The notes under the pieces are model-generated. The model saw only the letters and a program-made list of their open reading frames with translations, searched no databases and was not told where the DNA came from. This document shows, in pieces, positions 10,339-19,870 of a DNA stretch of 64,000 nucleotides (position 1 is its first letter; every line of letters starts with the position of its first letter). Source of the stretch: Actinomadura pelletieri DSM 43383 (GTDB taxonomy: Bacteria; Actinomycetota; Actinomycetes; Streptosporangiales; Streptosporangiaceae); NCBI RefSeq assembly GCF_003634705.1, contig NZ_RBWU01000002.1, positions 434,001 through 498,000 on the forward strand, written 5' to 3'. The position numbers and the translations under genes are program-made.

Positions 10339-10587
10339 CGGTACGTGCGTTCGAACATTCCGTTTCGCTTGTGTGACACCGCACTCGTCGCTGTCGCCGG
10401 AAGAATGGCACGGGCATTAGGGTGGTGGACGGCCAAACGTGTCCGATCGGGTGCGGCGGGTCAGAACGCGCCGTATGGTCGCATGTCCGGGTGAACTTCA
10501 TCTGGTGCCCGCGCGTCACACTGTCAGAGGGGTGATCCGGGCCTTTGACGGGCCCCGCGGTCATAGTCAGAGGGGACGGTTGCACGC
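10339..10587 (+). promoter_or_regulatory. Intergenic region with probable kinase promoter
   Basis: A 249-bp gap with no convincing gene. TTGACG occurs at 10545 and AGAGGGGACGG immediately before the kinase ATG serves as ribosome binding site, but I cannot pair the TTGACG with a well-spaced -10 box. Confidence 0.25.
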
Positions 10588-11958
10588 ATGGAGGTTGGGG
10601 CGCTGCGGCCCGGGGATCCGGACCGGCTGGGATCGTACGCCCTGACCGGACGGGTGGGCGAGGGCGGCCAGGGCACCGTCTTCCTCGGCGAGGACGAGAA
10701 CGGTCGCCAGGTCGCGATCAAGCTGCTGCACGCGGAGTTGACGTCCGACGACAAGGCCCGCGCCCGTTTCCTGCGTGAACTCGAGGTCGCCAAGCAGGTC
10801 GCGCCGTTCTGCACGGCCCAGGTCATCGACGCGGACGCCAACGGAGAACGCCCCTACATCGTCAGCGAGTACGTGCGGGGACCGTCCCTGAACCAGCAGG
10901 TCCAGGACGACGGCCCGCTCGACGGCGCCGCGCTGGACCGGCTCGCCGTCGGCACCGCGACGGCCCTCGCGGCGATCCACCAGGCCGATGTCGTGCACCG
11001 CGACTTCAAACCGCACAACGTGCTGATCGGCCCGGACGGCCCCCGCGTCATCGACTTCGGAGTGGCACGTGCCATCAGCGGCAGCACCACTTTGACCAGC
11101 CGGGTCATCGGCACCCCGTCCTACATGGCGCCCGAGCAGATCAGCGGCGACGAGGTCGGCACACCGGCCGACGTGTTCTGCTGGGCGGCGACGATCGTGT
11201 ACGCGGCCACCGGCGAGCCGCCGTTCGGCCAGGACACCATTCCCGCCGTCATCAACCGGATCCTGCACGAGGAACCCGACCTCGGCGGCCTCGAAGGACC
11301 GCTCCGCGACCTGGTGCTCGACTGCCTGGAGAAGGACCCGGCGCAGCGGCCGAGCGCGCGGCAGCTGCTGATGCGGCTGCTCGGACACGAGGAGACCTCG
11401 CGGGTGGGAACGCCCGCCGCCGTCGTCCCCCCGTCCGGCGAGACCGACGAGACCGCGATGCTCGCCGCGGGATCGTTCCGCGCCGCCGCGGAGGTCGGCG
11501 ACGAGACGATGCCCCGCGACCTCGCCGCCGCCCGGGAGACCCGCGGAGTCGGCCGCGGGCCACGGCGCGTGCTCGCCGGTTCGGGCCGGTCGGCCCTGCT
11601 GGCCGGGGCCGCCGCGCTGTTCGTGGCGATCGTGGTGGCCTCGTCCGTCCTCGCGCTCAGGCCCGACGACAAGGGCAAGGCCGGGCAGACGGTCGGCGAC
11701 CCCACCGGGCAGCCCGCGTCGATCGACATCGTTCCGACCACGTCGGAGCCCACGAGCTCCGAACCCGTCGAGCGCAAGACCCCGACCCGGATCTACCGGC
11801 CGCCGCCGTCGAGCTGGAGGCCGACCATGACCCCGTCGGAGACCCCGACCGACAGCGGCAGCCCGCCACCGACCAGCGCGCCGCCGACCACGGCGACGCC
11901 CACGACGCCGACGACGTCGCCCTCGACGCCCACCCCGCCGGTCGAGGAACCCAAATAG
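10588..11958 (+). CDS. Membrane Ser/Thr protein kinase
   Basis: Hanks-type kinase, 456 residues, with the kinase domain in the cytoplasm. Glycine loop GEGGQGTVFLG is at about 19-29, ATP-binding Lys in VAIKLLH, catalytic loop VHRDFKPHNVL at about 145-155 (Phe replaces the usual Leu), DFGVAR at about 166-171, and APE motif YMAPEQISG. A juxtamembrane linker of about 60 residues follows, then one membrane span at about 335-357 (LLAGAAALFVAIVVASS) and an extracytoplasmic Pro/Thr/Ser-rich tail with no PASTA repeats or other sensor domain. The tail resembles a wall-spanning stalk. Regulation and targets cannot be inferred from its neighbours. Confidence 0.93.
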   Translation: MEVGALRPGDPDRLGSYALTGRVGEGGQGTVFLGEDENGRQVAIKLLHAELTSDDKARARFLRELEVAKQVAPFCTAQVIDADANGERPYIVSEYVRGPSLNQQVQDDGPLDGAALDRLAVGTATALAAIHQADVVHRDFKPHNVLIGPDGPRVIDFGVARAISGSTTLTSRVIGTPSYMAPEQISGDEVGTPADVFCWAATIVYAATGEPPFGQDTIPAVINRILHEEPDLGGLEGPLRDLVLDCLEKDPAQRPSARQLLMRLLGHEETSRVGTPAAVVPPSGETDETAMLAAGSFRAAAEVGDETMPRDLAAARETRGVGRGPRRVLAGSGRSALLAGAAALFVAIVVASSVLALRPDDKGKAGQTVGDPTGQPASIDIVPTTSEPTSSEPVERKTPTRIYRPPPSSWRPTMTPSETPTDSGSPPPTSAPPTTATPTTPTTSPSTPTPPVEEPK

Positions 11959-12127
11959 CGCGGGCGGAACCACAGGGGTCCGGCCCGCGAGGCGGGAACG
12001 GCGGCGGTGCCGCGTTCCCGCCATCGCCGCGTGCGTTCCGCGGCGTCGGCCGCACGGGGTTCGGCGATCCTCGTGAACGGTGTCATGCGAGCTGACAGGG
12101 TTGCTCGCATGGTGGGCCCGAGGGTGG

Positions 12128-12178
12128 GCAAAGCCACGTTGACGTTGCGGCTGTGCGGGTCGGCTTTGCGGCGTTTTT
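12128..12178 (+). terminator. Probable intrinsic terminator after the kinase gene
   Basis: GCAAAGCC at 12128-12135 pairs with GGCTTTGC at 12162-12169 and is followed by GGCG and five T residues. Another stem lies upstream (GCGGGAACG with CGTTCCCGC, about 11990-12020). Together they would end transcription from the kinase ahead of the dehydrogenase. The loop is long (26 nt), so this is moderate evidence. Confidence 0.45.
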
Positions 12179-12244
12179 CTGGCAACCTGGCGCAGTGAGC
12201 GGTCGCCACAACGGGGTGGCGAAAGGTCTCTAGGGGAGTTGTCG

Positions 12245-15200
12245 ATGAGCGGCATGCTCGATCAGGCGAAGGACGACCTGCTCCGGCGGGCGGCCGAGAC
12301 GTGCGCGCAGCGTCCGGGGTCGCGCGGCGGGGACGTGGAGGAGACGTTCGCCTACCTTCGGTTGTACTACCGGCACGTCGCCCGCGAGGATCTCCTCGCC
12401 CGGGACCCCGCCGACATCTGCGGGCCCGCGATGGCGCACCGCGCGCTCGGCGAGGAGCGGCCCCAGGGGCGCGCGAAGGTGCGCGTCTTCACGCCCACGC
12501 TGGAGGAGTACGGCTGGGACCCGGGGCACACGGTCGTCCAGGTCGTCACCGACGACATGCCCTACCTGGTCGACTCGGTGACGATGGAGCTGACCCGACA
12601 CCAGCTCACCACCCACCTGATCGTCCACCCGCTGCTCGGCGTGGACCGCGACGTGGCGGGCCACCTCAAGGCGTTCCGCGGCAAGCTCGACAGCGACGGC
12701 GACGTCGACGAGTCGTGGATGCACATCGAGGTGGACCGTACCAGCGACCGGGCCGTCCTGGACGAGCTGGAGAAGGACCTGCTGCGCGTCCTCCAGGACG
12801 TCCGGGTCGCCGTCGAGGACGAGCCGAAGATGCGGGCCCGGGCCGGTGAGATCGCCACCGCCATCCAGGAGGCCGCGCCGCCGCTGCCCGGCAAGGAGCT
12901 CGCCGAGGGCGTCGAGCTGCTCGACTGGCTCGCCGACGGCCACTTCACCTTCCTCGGCTACCGCGACTACACGCTCACCGAGGGCGGGACGGTGCTGCGT
13001 CCCGAACCGGGCACCGGCCTCGGCATCCTCCGCAGCGACAAGCGCGAGTCCGACAGCTTCGCCGCGCTGCCGCCGGAGGTCCGCGAGAAGGCGACCGAGA
13101 AGCGCCTGCTGGTGGTGACCAAGGCGAACTCGCGTTCCACCGTCCATCGGCCCTGGTACCTCGACTACATCGGGGTGAAGAAGTTCGACGCGTCCGGCGA
13201 GGTCATCGGCGAGCGCCGCTTCCTCGGCCTGTTCACCCACGTGGCCTACAGCGAGTCGATCGCGCACATCCCCGTCCTCAAGCGCAAGCTGGAGGAGGTG
13301 CTGGAACTCGCCGGGTTCACGGCCGACAGCTACGACGGCCAGGACCTCATCGAGATCATGGAGGGCTACCCGCGCGACGAGCTGTTCCAGATCTCCGTCG
13401 ACGACCTGCTGAAGATCGCGCTGGGCGTGCTGCGGCTGCGCGAACGCCGCCAGCTCAAGCTGTTCCTGCGCAAGGACATGTACGGCCGCTACATGTCCTG
13501 CATGGTGTACCTGCCGCGCGACCGGTACACCACCAAGATTCGGCTCCGCATCCAGGACCTGCTGAAAGAGGCGTTCGACGGCGTCAGCGTCGACTACCGC
13601 GCGAACGTGTCCGAGTCGCTGCTGGCCCGGCTGCACGTGGTGGTCCGCGGCGAGCGCGGCCGTCCGCTGCCCGACGTGGACGTCCAGGAACTGGAGGGAC
13701 GCCTCGCCGCCGCCATCCGCTCCTGGGAGGACGACCTCGGCGATGCGATCGTCGAACAGTGCGGCGAGGAACGCGCCGGAACGCTCGGACGCCGCTACGG
13801 CGACGCGTTCCCCGAGGGCTACAAGGCCGACTTCCCCGCCCGCACCGCCGTGGCCGACCTGCGCCGCCTCGACGAGCTGAGCGGCGACGACGACACCTCC
13901 ATCAACCTGTACGAGCCGTACAGCGCCGAACCCGGCGAACGCCGCCTGAAGATCTACCGGCTGGGCGAGCCGATCTCGCTGTCGCGGATGCTGCCGCTGC
14001 TGCAGAACATGGGCGTCGAAGTCGTCGACGAGCGCCCCTACGAGATCAACACCTCCGACGGGCAGCGGTTCTGGATCTACGACCTCGGCCTGCGGTACAA
14101 CCCGCCCGCCGACGTTCCCGAGGAGGCCGTGAAGGGCCTCTTCCAGGACGCCTTCACCCGGCTGTGGCGCGGCGAGATCGAGAACGACGGCTTCAACGCG
14201 CTCGTCCTGCACGTCGGGCTGAACTGGTGGCAGGCGATGCTGCTGCGCGCCTACGCCATGTACCTGCGGCAGATCGGCACCACGTTCTCCAAGCGCTATG
14301 TCGAACAGGTGCTGCTGCGCAACGCGTCCATCACCCGGCTGATCGTCCGGCTGTGGGAGAGCCGACTCGACCCGACCCTCCAGGGCGGCGAGGAGGAACG
14401 CAGCGCCGGGATCACCGAGGAGATCCAGGGCGCGCTGGACGATGTCGCCAGCCTCGACGAGGACCGCATTCTGCGCGCCTACCTGGCGCTCGTCCAGGCG
14501 ACCCTGCGCACCAACCACTACCAGGGCAAGCCGTACCTGGCGATGAAGTTCGACCCGCAGGCCATCCCCGACCTGCCCGAACCCCGCCCCGTGTACGAGA
14601 TCTTCGTGTACTCGCCGCGGGTCGAGGGCGTCCACCTGCGGTTCGGTTCGGTGGCGCGCGGCGGGCTGCGCTGGTCCGACCGCCGCGAGGACTTCCGCAC
14701 CGAGATCCTCGGCCTGGTCAAGGCGCAGGCGGTGAAGAACACCGTGATCGTCCCGGCGGGCGCGAAGGGCGGTTTCGTCGGCAAACAGCTGCCCGACCCG
14801 TCCGTCGACCGGGAGGCGTGGCAGAAGGCCGGAATCGCCTGCTACAAGGACTTCATCTCCGGCCTGCTCGATCTCACCGACAACCTCGTGGACGGCAAGG
14901 TCGTCCCGCCGTCGAACGTCGTCCGCCACGACGGTGACGACACCTACCTGGTCGTCGCGGCCGACAAGGGCACCGCCACGTTCTCCGACCTCGCCAACGG
15001 CGTCGCCGCCGAGTACGGCTTCTGGCTCGGCGACGCGTTCGCGTCCGGCGGATCCGTCGGCTACGACCACAAGGGCATGGGCATCACCGCCCGCGGCGCC
15101 TGGGAATCGGTCAAGTACCACTTCCGCTCGCTCGGCACGGACGTCCAGAACGAGGACTTCACCGTCGTCGGCATCGGCGACATGTCCGGGGACGTCTTCG

Positions 15201-17080
15201 GCAACGGAATGCTGCTCTCCGAGCACATCCGGCTCGTCGCCGCGTTCGACCACCGGCACATCTTCGTCGACCCCGACCCGGACCCGGCGACCTCGTTCGC
15301 CGAACGCCGCCGCCTGTTCGACCTGCCGCGCAGCAGCTGGGCCGACTACGACACCTCGCTGATCTCCAAGGGCGGCGGCGTGTTCCCCCGCACCGCCAAG
15401 TCGATCGCGCTGACCCCGCAGATGCGGGCCGCGCTCGGCATCGAGGACGGTGTCGCGGCCCTCACCCCCTACGAGCTGATCAAGGCCGCCCTCAGGGCAC
15501 CGGTCGACCTGCTGTGGAACGGCGGCATCGGCACCTATGTCAAGTCGTCCATGGAGAACAACGCCGACGTCGGCGACAAGGCCAACGACCCCGTCCGGAT
15601 CAACGGCGCCGACCTGCGCTGCCGCGTCGTCGGCGAGGGCGGCAACCTCGGCGTCACCCAGCTCGGCCGTATCGAGTACGCCCGCACCGGCGGGCTCATC
15701 AACACCGACTTCATCGACAACTCCGCCGGGGTCGACACCTCCGACCACGAGGTCAACATCAAGATCCTGCTCGACCAGGTCGTCCGGGACGGCGAACTCA
15801 CCGGCAAACAACGCGACAACCTGCTGTACGAGATGACCGACGAGGTCGGCCGGCTCGTCCTGCGCGACAACTACGCGCAGAACGTGGTGCTCGCCGCGGG
15901 CCGCGCGCAGGCCCCCGCGATGCTGCACATCCACGGCCGCTACCTGCGCAAACTCGAACGCGACGGTCGTCTCCAGCGGCGCCTTGAGTTCCTTCCGGAC
16001 GACAAGGCCCTCGCCGAACGGCGCCAGTCCGGACTGGGGCTCACCAGCCCCGAGTTCTCCGTCCTGCTCGCCTACTCAAAACTCGCCCTCGACCACGACC
16101 TCGTCGCCTCCGACCTGGCCGACGACCCGTACCTGGCGTCCTGGCTGGTCGACTACTTCCCGACACCGCTGCGCGAACGGTTCCGCCCCTACATGGACCG
16201 GCACCCGCTGCGCCGCGAGATCATCACCACGGCCGTGGTGAACGACCTGGTCAACGCGAGCGGCTCCACGTTCGTGTTCCGGATGAACGAGGAGACCGGC
16301 GCGTCCTCGCCCGATATCGCCCGCGCCTACCTCGTCGTCCGGGACGTGTTCGACATGCCCCGGTTCTGGCGGTCGGTGGAGGCCCTCGCCCACCAGGTGG
16401 ACGAGTCCACCCAGATCGCGATGCTGCTGGAGGCCCGCAAACTCACCGAACGCGGCGCCCGCTGGCTGCTCCACAACCGGCGGCCCCCCTTCGACATCCG
16501 CGAGACCATCGACTTCTTCGCCGGAGGCGCGGCCACCCTCAAGACCCACCTGTCGAAGCTCCTCGTCGGCCTGGACCTCGCCGCGTTCGAACAACGCCGC
16601 GACGGCTTCGCGCAGCGGGGCGTCCCGGACGAACTGGCCGAACTGTGCGCCACGTTCGTCCCCGCCTTCTCCACCTTCGACCTGGTCGGCATCGCCCACG
16701 AGACCGGCCGCCCGGTGGAGGAGGCCGCCGAGGTCTACTTCGACCTCGCCGACCGCCTGCAACTGTCCCGCCTGCGCGAACGCATCATCGCCCTGCCCCG
16801 CGACGACAAATGGCGTTCGATGGCCCGCTCCGCGCTCCGCGACGACCTGTACACCGCACACGCCGCCCTCACCCGGGACGTCCTCGTCACCAGCGAACCC
16901 GGCTGCCAGCCGGACGAACGCATGATCCACTGGGCGGACAAGAACAAGCCCGCCGTCCAACGCGCCCAACAGACCCTCAGCGAAATCTGGGAAAGCGACA
17001 GCTTCGACCTGGCGACCCTCTCCGTGGCCCTGGGCTCCATCCGCACCTTGGTAACCGCCAGTTCACTCCCGTCGCAATAA
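12245..17080 (+). CDS. gdhB: NAD-specific glutamate dehydrogenase, large (GDH-160/180) class
   Basis: Catabolic, NAD-dependent oxidative deamination of glutamate to 2-oxoglutarate and ammonia. 1,611 residues, as in the Streptomyces/Pseudomonas large GDH class. The ATG at 12245 has AGGGGAG seven bases upstream; a TTG at 12239 lies too close to it. The N-terminal two-fifths contain ACT-like regulatory segments (VVTDDMPYLVDSVTMEL near residue 105). The catalytic core follows: GGLRWSDRREDFRTEILGL, then NTVIVPAGAKGGF with catalytic Lys near 838, the nucleotide-binding GIGDMSGDVFGNGML, and NGGIGTYVKSS. It complements PruA by consuming glutamate. A stem-loop follows the stop at once, so it appears monocistronic. 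The gene symbol follows Streptomyces usage and is tentative. Confidence 0.93.
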   Translation: MSGMLDQAKDDLLRRAAETCAQRPGSRGGDVEETFAYLRLYYRHVAREDLLARDPADICGPAMAHRALGEERPQGRAKVRVFTPTLEEYGWDPGHTVVQVVTDDMPYLVDSVTMELTRHQLTTHLIVHPLLGVDRDVAGHLKAFRGKLDSDGDVDESWMHIEVDRTSDRAVLDELEKDLLRVLQDVRVAVEDEPKMRARAGEIATAIQEAAPPLPGKELAEGVELLDWLADGHFTFLGYRDYTLTEGGTVLRPEPGTGLGILRSDKRESDSFAALPPEVREKATEKRLLVVTKANSRSTVHRPWYLDYIGVKKFDASGEVIGERRFLGLFTHVAYSESIAHIPVLKRKLEEVLELAGFTADSYDGQDLIEIMEGYPRDELFQISVDDLLKIALGVLRLRERRQLKLFLRKDMYGRYMSCMVYLPRDRYTTKIRLRIQDLLKEAFDGVSVDYRANVSESLLARLHVVVRGERGRPLPDVDVQELEGRLAAAIRSWEDDLGDAIVEQCGEERAGTLGRRYGDAFPEGYKADFPARTAVADLRRLDELSGDDDTSINLYEPYSAEPGERRLKIYRLGEPISLSRMLPLLQNMGVEVVDERPYEINTSDGQRFWIYDLGLRYNPPADVPEEAVKGLFQDAFTRLWRGEIENDGFNALVLHVGLNWWQAMLLRAYAMYLRQIGTTFSKRYVEQVLLRNASITRLIVRLWESRLDPTLQGGEEERSAGITEEIQGALDDVASLDEDRILRAYLALVQATLRTNHYQGKPYLAMKFDPQAIPDLPEPRPVYEIFVYSPRVEGVHLRFGSVARGGLRWSDRREDFRTEILGLVKAQAVKNTVIVPAGAKGGFVGKQLPDPSVDREAWQKAGIACYKDFISGLLDLTDNLVDGKVVPPSNVVRHDGDDTYLVVAADKGTATFSDLANGVAAEYGFWLGDAFASGGSVGYDHKGMGITARGAWESVKYHFRSLGTDVQNEDFTVVGIGDMSGDVFGNGMLLSEHIRLVAAFDHRHIFVDPDPDPATSFAERRRLFDLPRSSWADYDTSLISKGGGVFPRTAKSIALTPQMRAALGIEDGVAALTPYELIKAALRAPVDLLWNGGIGTYVKSSMENNADVGDKANDPVRINGADLRCRVVGEGGNLGVTQLGRIEYARTGGLINTDFIDNSAGVDTSDHEVNIKILLDQVVRDGELTGKQRDNLLYEMTDEVGRLVLRDNYAQNVVLAAGRAQAPAMLHIHGRYLRKLERDGRLQRRLEFLPDDKALAERRQSGLGLTSPEFSVLLAYSKLALDHDLVASDLADDPYLASWLVDYFPTPLRERFRPYMDRHPLRREIITTAVVNDLVNASGSTFVFRMNEETGASSPDIARAYLVVRDVFDMPRFWRSVEALAHQVDESTQIAMLLEARKLTERGARWLLHNRRPPFDIRETIDFFAGGAATLKTHLSKLLVGLDLAAFEQRRDGFAQRGVPDELAELCATFVPAFSTFDLVGIAHETGRPVEEAAEVYFDLADRLQLSRLRERIIALPRDDKWRSMARSALRDDLYTAHAALTRDVLVTSEPGCQPDERMIHWADKNKPAVQRAQQTLSEIWESDSFDLATLSVALGSIRTLVTASSLPSQ

Positions 17081-17083
17081 CTC

Positions 17084-17103
17084 CCAGGGGGGCGACCCCC
17101 TGG
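17084..17103 (+). terminator. Stem-loop after glutamate dehydrogenase
   Basis: A perfect 8-bp stem, CCAGGGGG with CCCCCTGG, closes a GCGA tetraloop three bases after the stop codon. There is no U-tract, which is common for actinomycete terminators. Confidence 0.65.
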
Positions 17104-17200
17104 AACACCCCGTTGCGACGCAGGCGATCCTCACGCCGCCCGTGCGGTCTGTCGTGCCTGTCACGGACGTGCGTGGCGTCGCTGCGGTCGCCCGCGTCGA

Positions 17201-17248
17201 CGGTTCGCGCGGCCTCCGGCGCCGGAGCGCCTCCGGCCGCGCGAACCG
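17201..17248. other. Long GC-rich inverted repeat in the intergenic region
   Basis: A perfect 14-bp inverted repeat (CGGTTCGCGCGGCC at 17201-17214, complement at 17235-17248) with a 20-nt loop that itself folds. The 17104-17435 gap otherwise shows no gene. It could be a terminator for the convergent lipoprotein gene or a structural element. Confidence 0.5.
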
Positions 17249-17435
17249 TACCGTCGGCCGAGGTCCGAACCCGTCGCGATCTTCCAGGGCTCGTCGGAAT
17301 CCCCGACGTGGTGGTTCTGCCCTTACGGTTTGTGCCGCGCGGGCCATGGGGTGGCTGTGTTCGCCCAGGGCGCGATCCCTTGGGATCCCCATTGCGGCGC
17401 GGGCGCTCTCACGCTGTCGGTGCGGCTCGGCTGCG

Positions 17436-18431
17436 TTAGGAGCCGTGGGCCGTGACCGCCTTGCGGTAGATGCCGGTCACCGTGGTGCGGCCCTTGGGCG
17501 GGACGGTCGCCAGGTACTGGACGAGGACGGTCGTGTCCATGCGGGTTCGGGCGACCTTGGCGGGGGCCAGGCCCAGGAGGTCGCCGCCCACGGTCAGGAC
17601 GCCCGGCTTGGTGGCGGAGTACGCCTCGTGTTGCTTCAGCACGTACCAGACGACGGCGCCGCGGTCTTTGGTACGGAGCGCGTACACCGAGTACTGGGCG
17701 CTGCTGAAGCGGGACGACAGGGTGACACCCCGTCCGGCCAGGGTTTTCTCGCCCCGCTTCAGGGCCTTGTACGTTTCGGTGGTCTGGAGCCCGTCCGCGA
17801 GCACGGACGTCCCGGCGGCGCCCGGCCCGGTGGTCAGGAGCGCGGCGTGCGCGTCGGGGACCTTGCGGGGCGCGACGGCGAGCCCCTTGGTGGTCTCCGG
17901 CCGGACGGGTGTGGCGAAGCCGTTCGGGTCGAGCGCGACGCGGCTCAGCGTGTCGTCCGCCAGGTAGGGGTCGGCGGTCAGCAGCCACGGTGCGCCCGGC
18001 TTGGCCTGGGTGAACAGCATGGCGTGCCGCGTCATGTGCTTGCCCTTGCCGGAGACGGCGCCGACCGCGAACCAGTGCGGATGGGAGCGCAGGCGCGGGA
18101 TGTAGAACGCCGTGTTCGTGAACCGCAGCTTCGGCGGCCGTCGTTTGATGATGCGGCGGAGCCGGAGGGACGCGTCGTCCATCGATAGTTGCGGGTCTGT
18201 TTCGACGGTTCGCAGGGCCTTGCCGTTGAAGTGGCGGCCCGCGCGGTTGGCCGCGTCGGTGTAGGAAAGGAGCACCCGTTGGGCCTCGGTCTTGGCGAGC
18301 GCCGGTCTCGCCGGCTTCCCGGGGCGCTCCGCTCCGGCGGACGAGGTGGCGCCCGAGCAGGCGGCGGTCAGCGCGCCGGAGAGCAGGCAGAACGTGGACA
18401 GCGAGGCGACGGCGACGGTGCGTGCGGGCAT
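17436..18431 (-). CDS. Secreted lipoprotein of unknown function (paralogue of the 19871-20935 product)
   Basis: 331 residues. A signal peptide ends in a lipobox, LTAAC, at about residues 21-25, so the mature protein should be anchored to the outer face of the membrane. The mature part is Lys/Arg-rich with segments LLSYTDAANRAG, LRFTNTAFYIPRL, HPHWFAVGAV, NGFATPV and YSVYALRTKDRGAVVWYVL. The same order of motifs occurs in the lipoprotein encoded beyond prfB ([36 protein letters not shown]), so the two are paralogues in a family I cannot name with certainty. No catalytic motif is visible. It is transcribed in the same direction as prfB after a 108-bp gap. Confidence 0.8.
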   Translation of the reverse strand: MPARTVAVASLSTFCLLSGALTAACSGATSSAGAERPGKPARPALAKTEAQRVLLSYTDAANRAGRHFNGKALRTVETDPQLSMDDASLRLRRIIKRRPPKLRFTNTAFYIPRLRSHPHWFAVGAVSGKGKHMTRHAMLFTQAKPGAPWLLTADPYLADDTLSRVALDPNGFATPVRPETTKGLAVAPRKVPDAHAALLTTGPGAAGTSVLADGLQTTETYKALKRGEKTLAGRGVTLSSRFSSAQYSVYALRTKDRGAVVWYVLKQHEAYSATKPGVLTVGGDLLGLAPAKVARTRMDTTVLVQYLATVPPKGRTTVTGIYRKAVTAHGS

Positions 18432-18482
18432 AGCGAGGCCCCCCGAAGTGGCGACGGCGATCTGAATCGCACGCCATCTTCG

Positions 18483-18506
18483 CAGAGTGACGACATGGTC
18501 ACTCTG
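18483..18506. terminator. Perfect inverted repeat between prfB and the lipoprotein gene
   Basis: CAGAGTGAC at 18483-18491 and GTCACTCTG at 18498-18506 form a 9-bp stem with a 6-nt loop, 34 bp after the prfB stop on its own strand. It is most simply a prfB terminator; as a palindrome upstream of the lipoprotein gene it could also be an operator. Confidence 0.5.
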
Positions 18507-18539
18507 TGAACACGAAACCTCGCCGCGGAAATTCGGCGG

Positions 18540-19655
18540 TCAGGCGGTCTCCTGCTCCTGCCGCCGCATCCAGCGGATCTCCGCCTCGATGAACTCGTCG
18601 AGGTCGCCGTCCAGGACGGCCGTGGGGTTGCCGACCTCGACACCGGTCCGCAGGTCCTTCACGACCTGGTACGGGTGCAGCACGTAGTTGCGGATCTGCG
18701 TGCCCCAGCTGCTGGTGCCCTCGCCGCGCAGCGCGGACATCTTCTCCGCCTCTTCCTGGCGCTTGCGCTCCAGCAGCTTCGCCTGGAGCACGTTCATCGC
18801 CGTGGCGCGGTTCTGGATCTGGCTCCGCTCGTTCTGGCAGGACACGACGATTCCGGTGGGGATGTGGGTGATCCGTACCGCCGAGTCGGTGGTGTTGACG
18901 CCCTGGCCGCCCGGACCGGACGACCGGTACACGTCGATGCGCAGGTCGCCCTCATCGATGTCGACATGGTCGCTCTGCTCCACGACCGGGACGACGTCCA
19001 GCCCCGCGAACGAGGTCTGGCGGCGGCCCTGGTTGTCGAACGGGGAGATCCGGACGAGCCGGTGCGTGCCGTGCTCGCCGCGCAGCGTCCCGTACGCGTA
19101 GGGGACCTTCACCGTGAACGTCGTCGACTTGATGCCCGCCTCTTCGGCGTAGGACGTCTCGTAGATCTCGGTCGGATAGTTGTGCCGCTCGGCCCAGCGC
19201 AGGTACATGCGCTGGAGCTGCTGGGCCCAGTCGGCGGCGTCGACCCCGCCGGCCTGCGCGTTGATGGTGACGAGCGCTTCCCGCTCGTCGTACTCGCCCG
19301 ACATGAGCGTGCGCACCTCGAGCTGCTGGATCGCCTTGTGGAGCGCCGCCAGCTCTCCTTCGACCTCGGTGCGCGTGTCGGCGTCGTCCATCTCCTGGGC
19401 GAGTTCGTACAGCGTCGCGGTGTCGTCGAGCCGCTGCCGCAGGCCCTCGACCTTGCCCATCTCGCTCTCCAGGTGCGAGAGGCGGCGCGTCACCGCCTGC
19501 GCGTGCTCCTGGTCGTTCCACAGGTCAGGGTCGGCCGACTGCTCGCGCAGCTCGGCGATGTCGCGCCGCATGGCGTCGAGGTCCAGCACCTGCTCGATGC
19601 CGGTCAGAGCCGAGCCGAGCTCCTTGAGCTGCTCTTCGGGTTCGATGCCTGCCAC
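18540..19655 (-). CDS. prfB: Peptide chain release factor 2
   Basis: Recognises UGA/UAA and triggers peptidyl-tRNA hydrolysis on the ribosome. 371 residues in one uninterrupted frame, so the programmed UGA frameshift found in many bacterial prfB genes is absent, as usual in actinomycetes. The anticodon-like SPF tripeptide is at 204-206 ([15 protein letters not shown]) and the catalytic GGQ at 249-251 ([10 protein letters not shown]). The N-terminal coiled-coil domain is complete. It points away from ftsE, with a lipoprotein gene between; in many actinomycetes prfB lies upstream of ftsE in the same direction, so a local inversion or insertion is possible. Confidence 0.97.
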   Translation of the reverse strand: MAGIEPEEQLKELGSALTGIEQVLDLDAMRRDIAELREQSADPDLWNDQEHAQAVTRRLSHLESEMGKVEGLRQRLDDTATLYELAQEMDDADTRTEVEGELAALHKAIQQLEVRTLMSGEYDEREALVTINAQAGGVDAADWAQQLQRMYLRWAERHNYPTEIYETSYAEEAGIKSTTFTVKVPYAYGTLRGEHGTHRLVRISPFDNQGRRQTSFAGLDVVPVVEQSDHVDIDEGDLRIDVYRSSGPGGQGVNTTDSAVRITHIPTGIVVSCQNERSQIQNRATAMNVLQAKLLERKRQEEAEKMSALRGEGTSSWGTQIRNYVLHPYQVVKDLRTGVEVGNPTAVLDGDLDEFIEAEIRWMRRQEQETA

Positions 19656-19870
19656 GCCTTGAGCTTATCGCCGTCCCGGCACTGCTCACCGCCGTCCGGG
19701 ACGCCGCGACTCTCCGCACGCACCCGAACACATGTGCTAACTTGACTCTTGCTCGGACGGGTCTCCCGCCGGGCCGGCGGGGTGTCAGGCGTGTTCTTCG
19801 GGCGGTGTGCGAAGGGCCGACCCCCGCGAAGGTCGCAATCCCATGCTTCAGCCAGGGACGGACGGGAGTC

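Noticed and set aside
12230..15934. Very long open frame opposite the glutamate dehydrogenase gene
   Set aside because: It mirrors the third-position GC bias of the sense gene, has low-complexity Asp/Val/Gly/Arg composition and no domain; the plus strand encodes an unmistakable dehydrogenase.
18540..19655. Programmed frameshift in prfB
   Set aside because: The gene is one uninterrupted frame of normal length.
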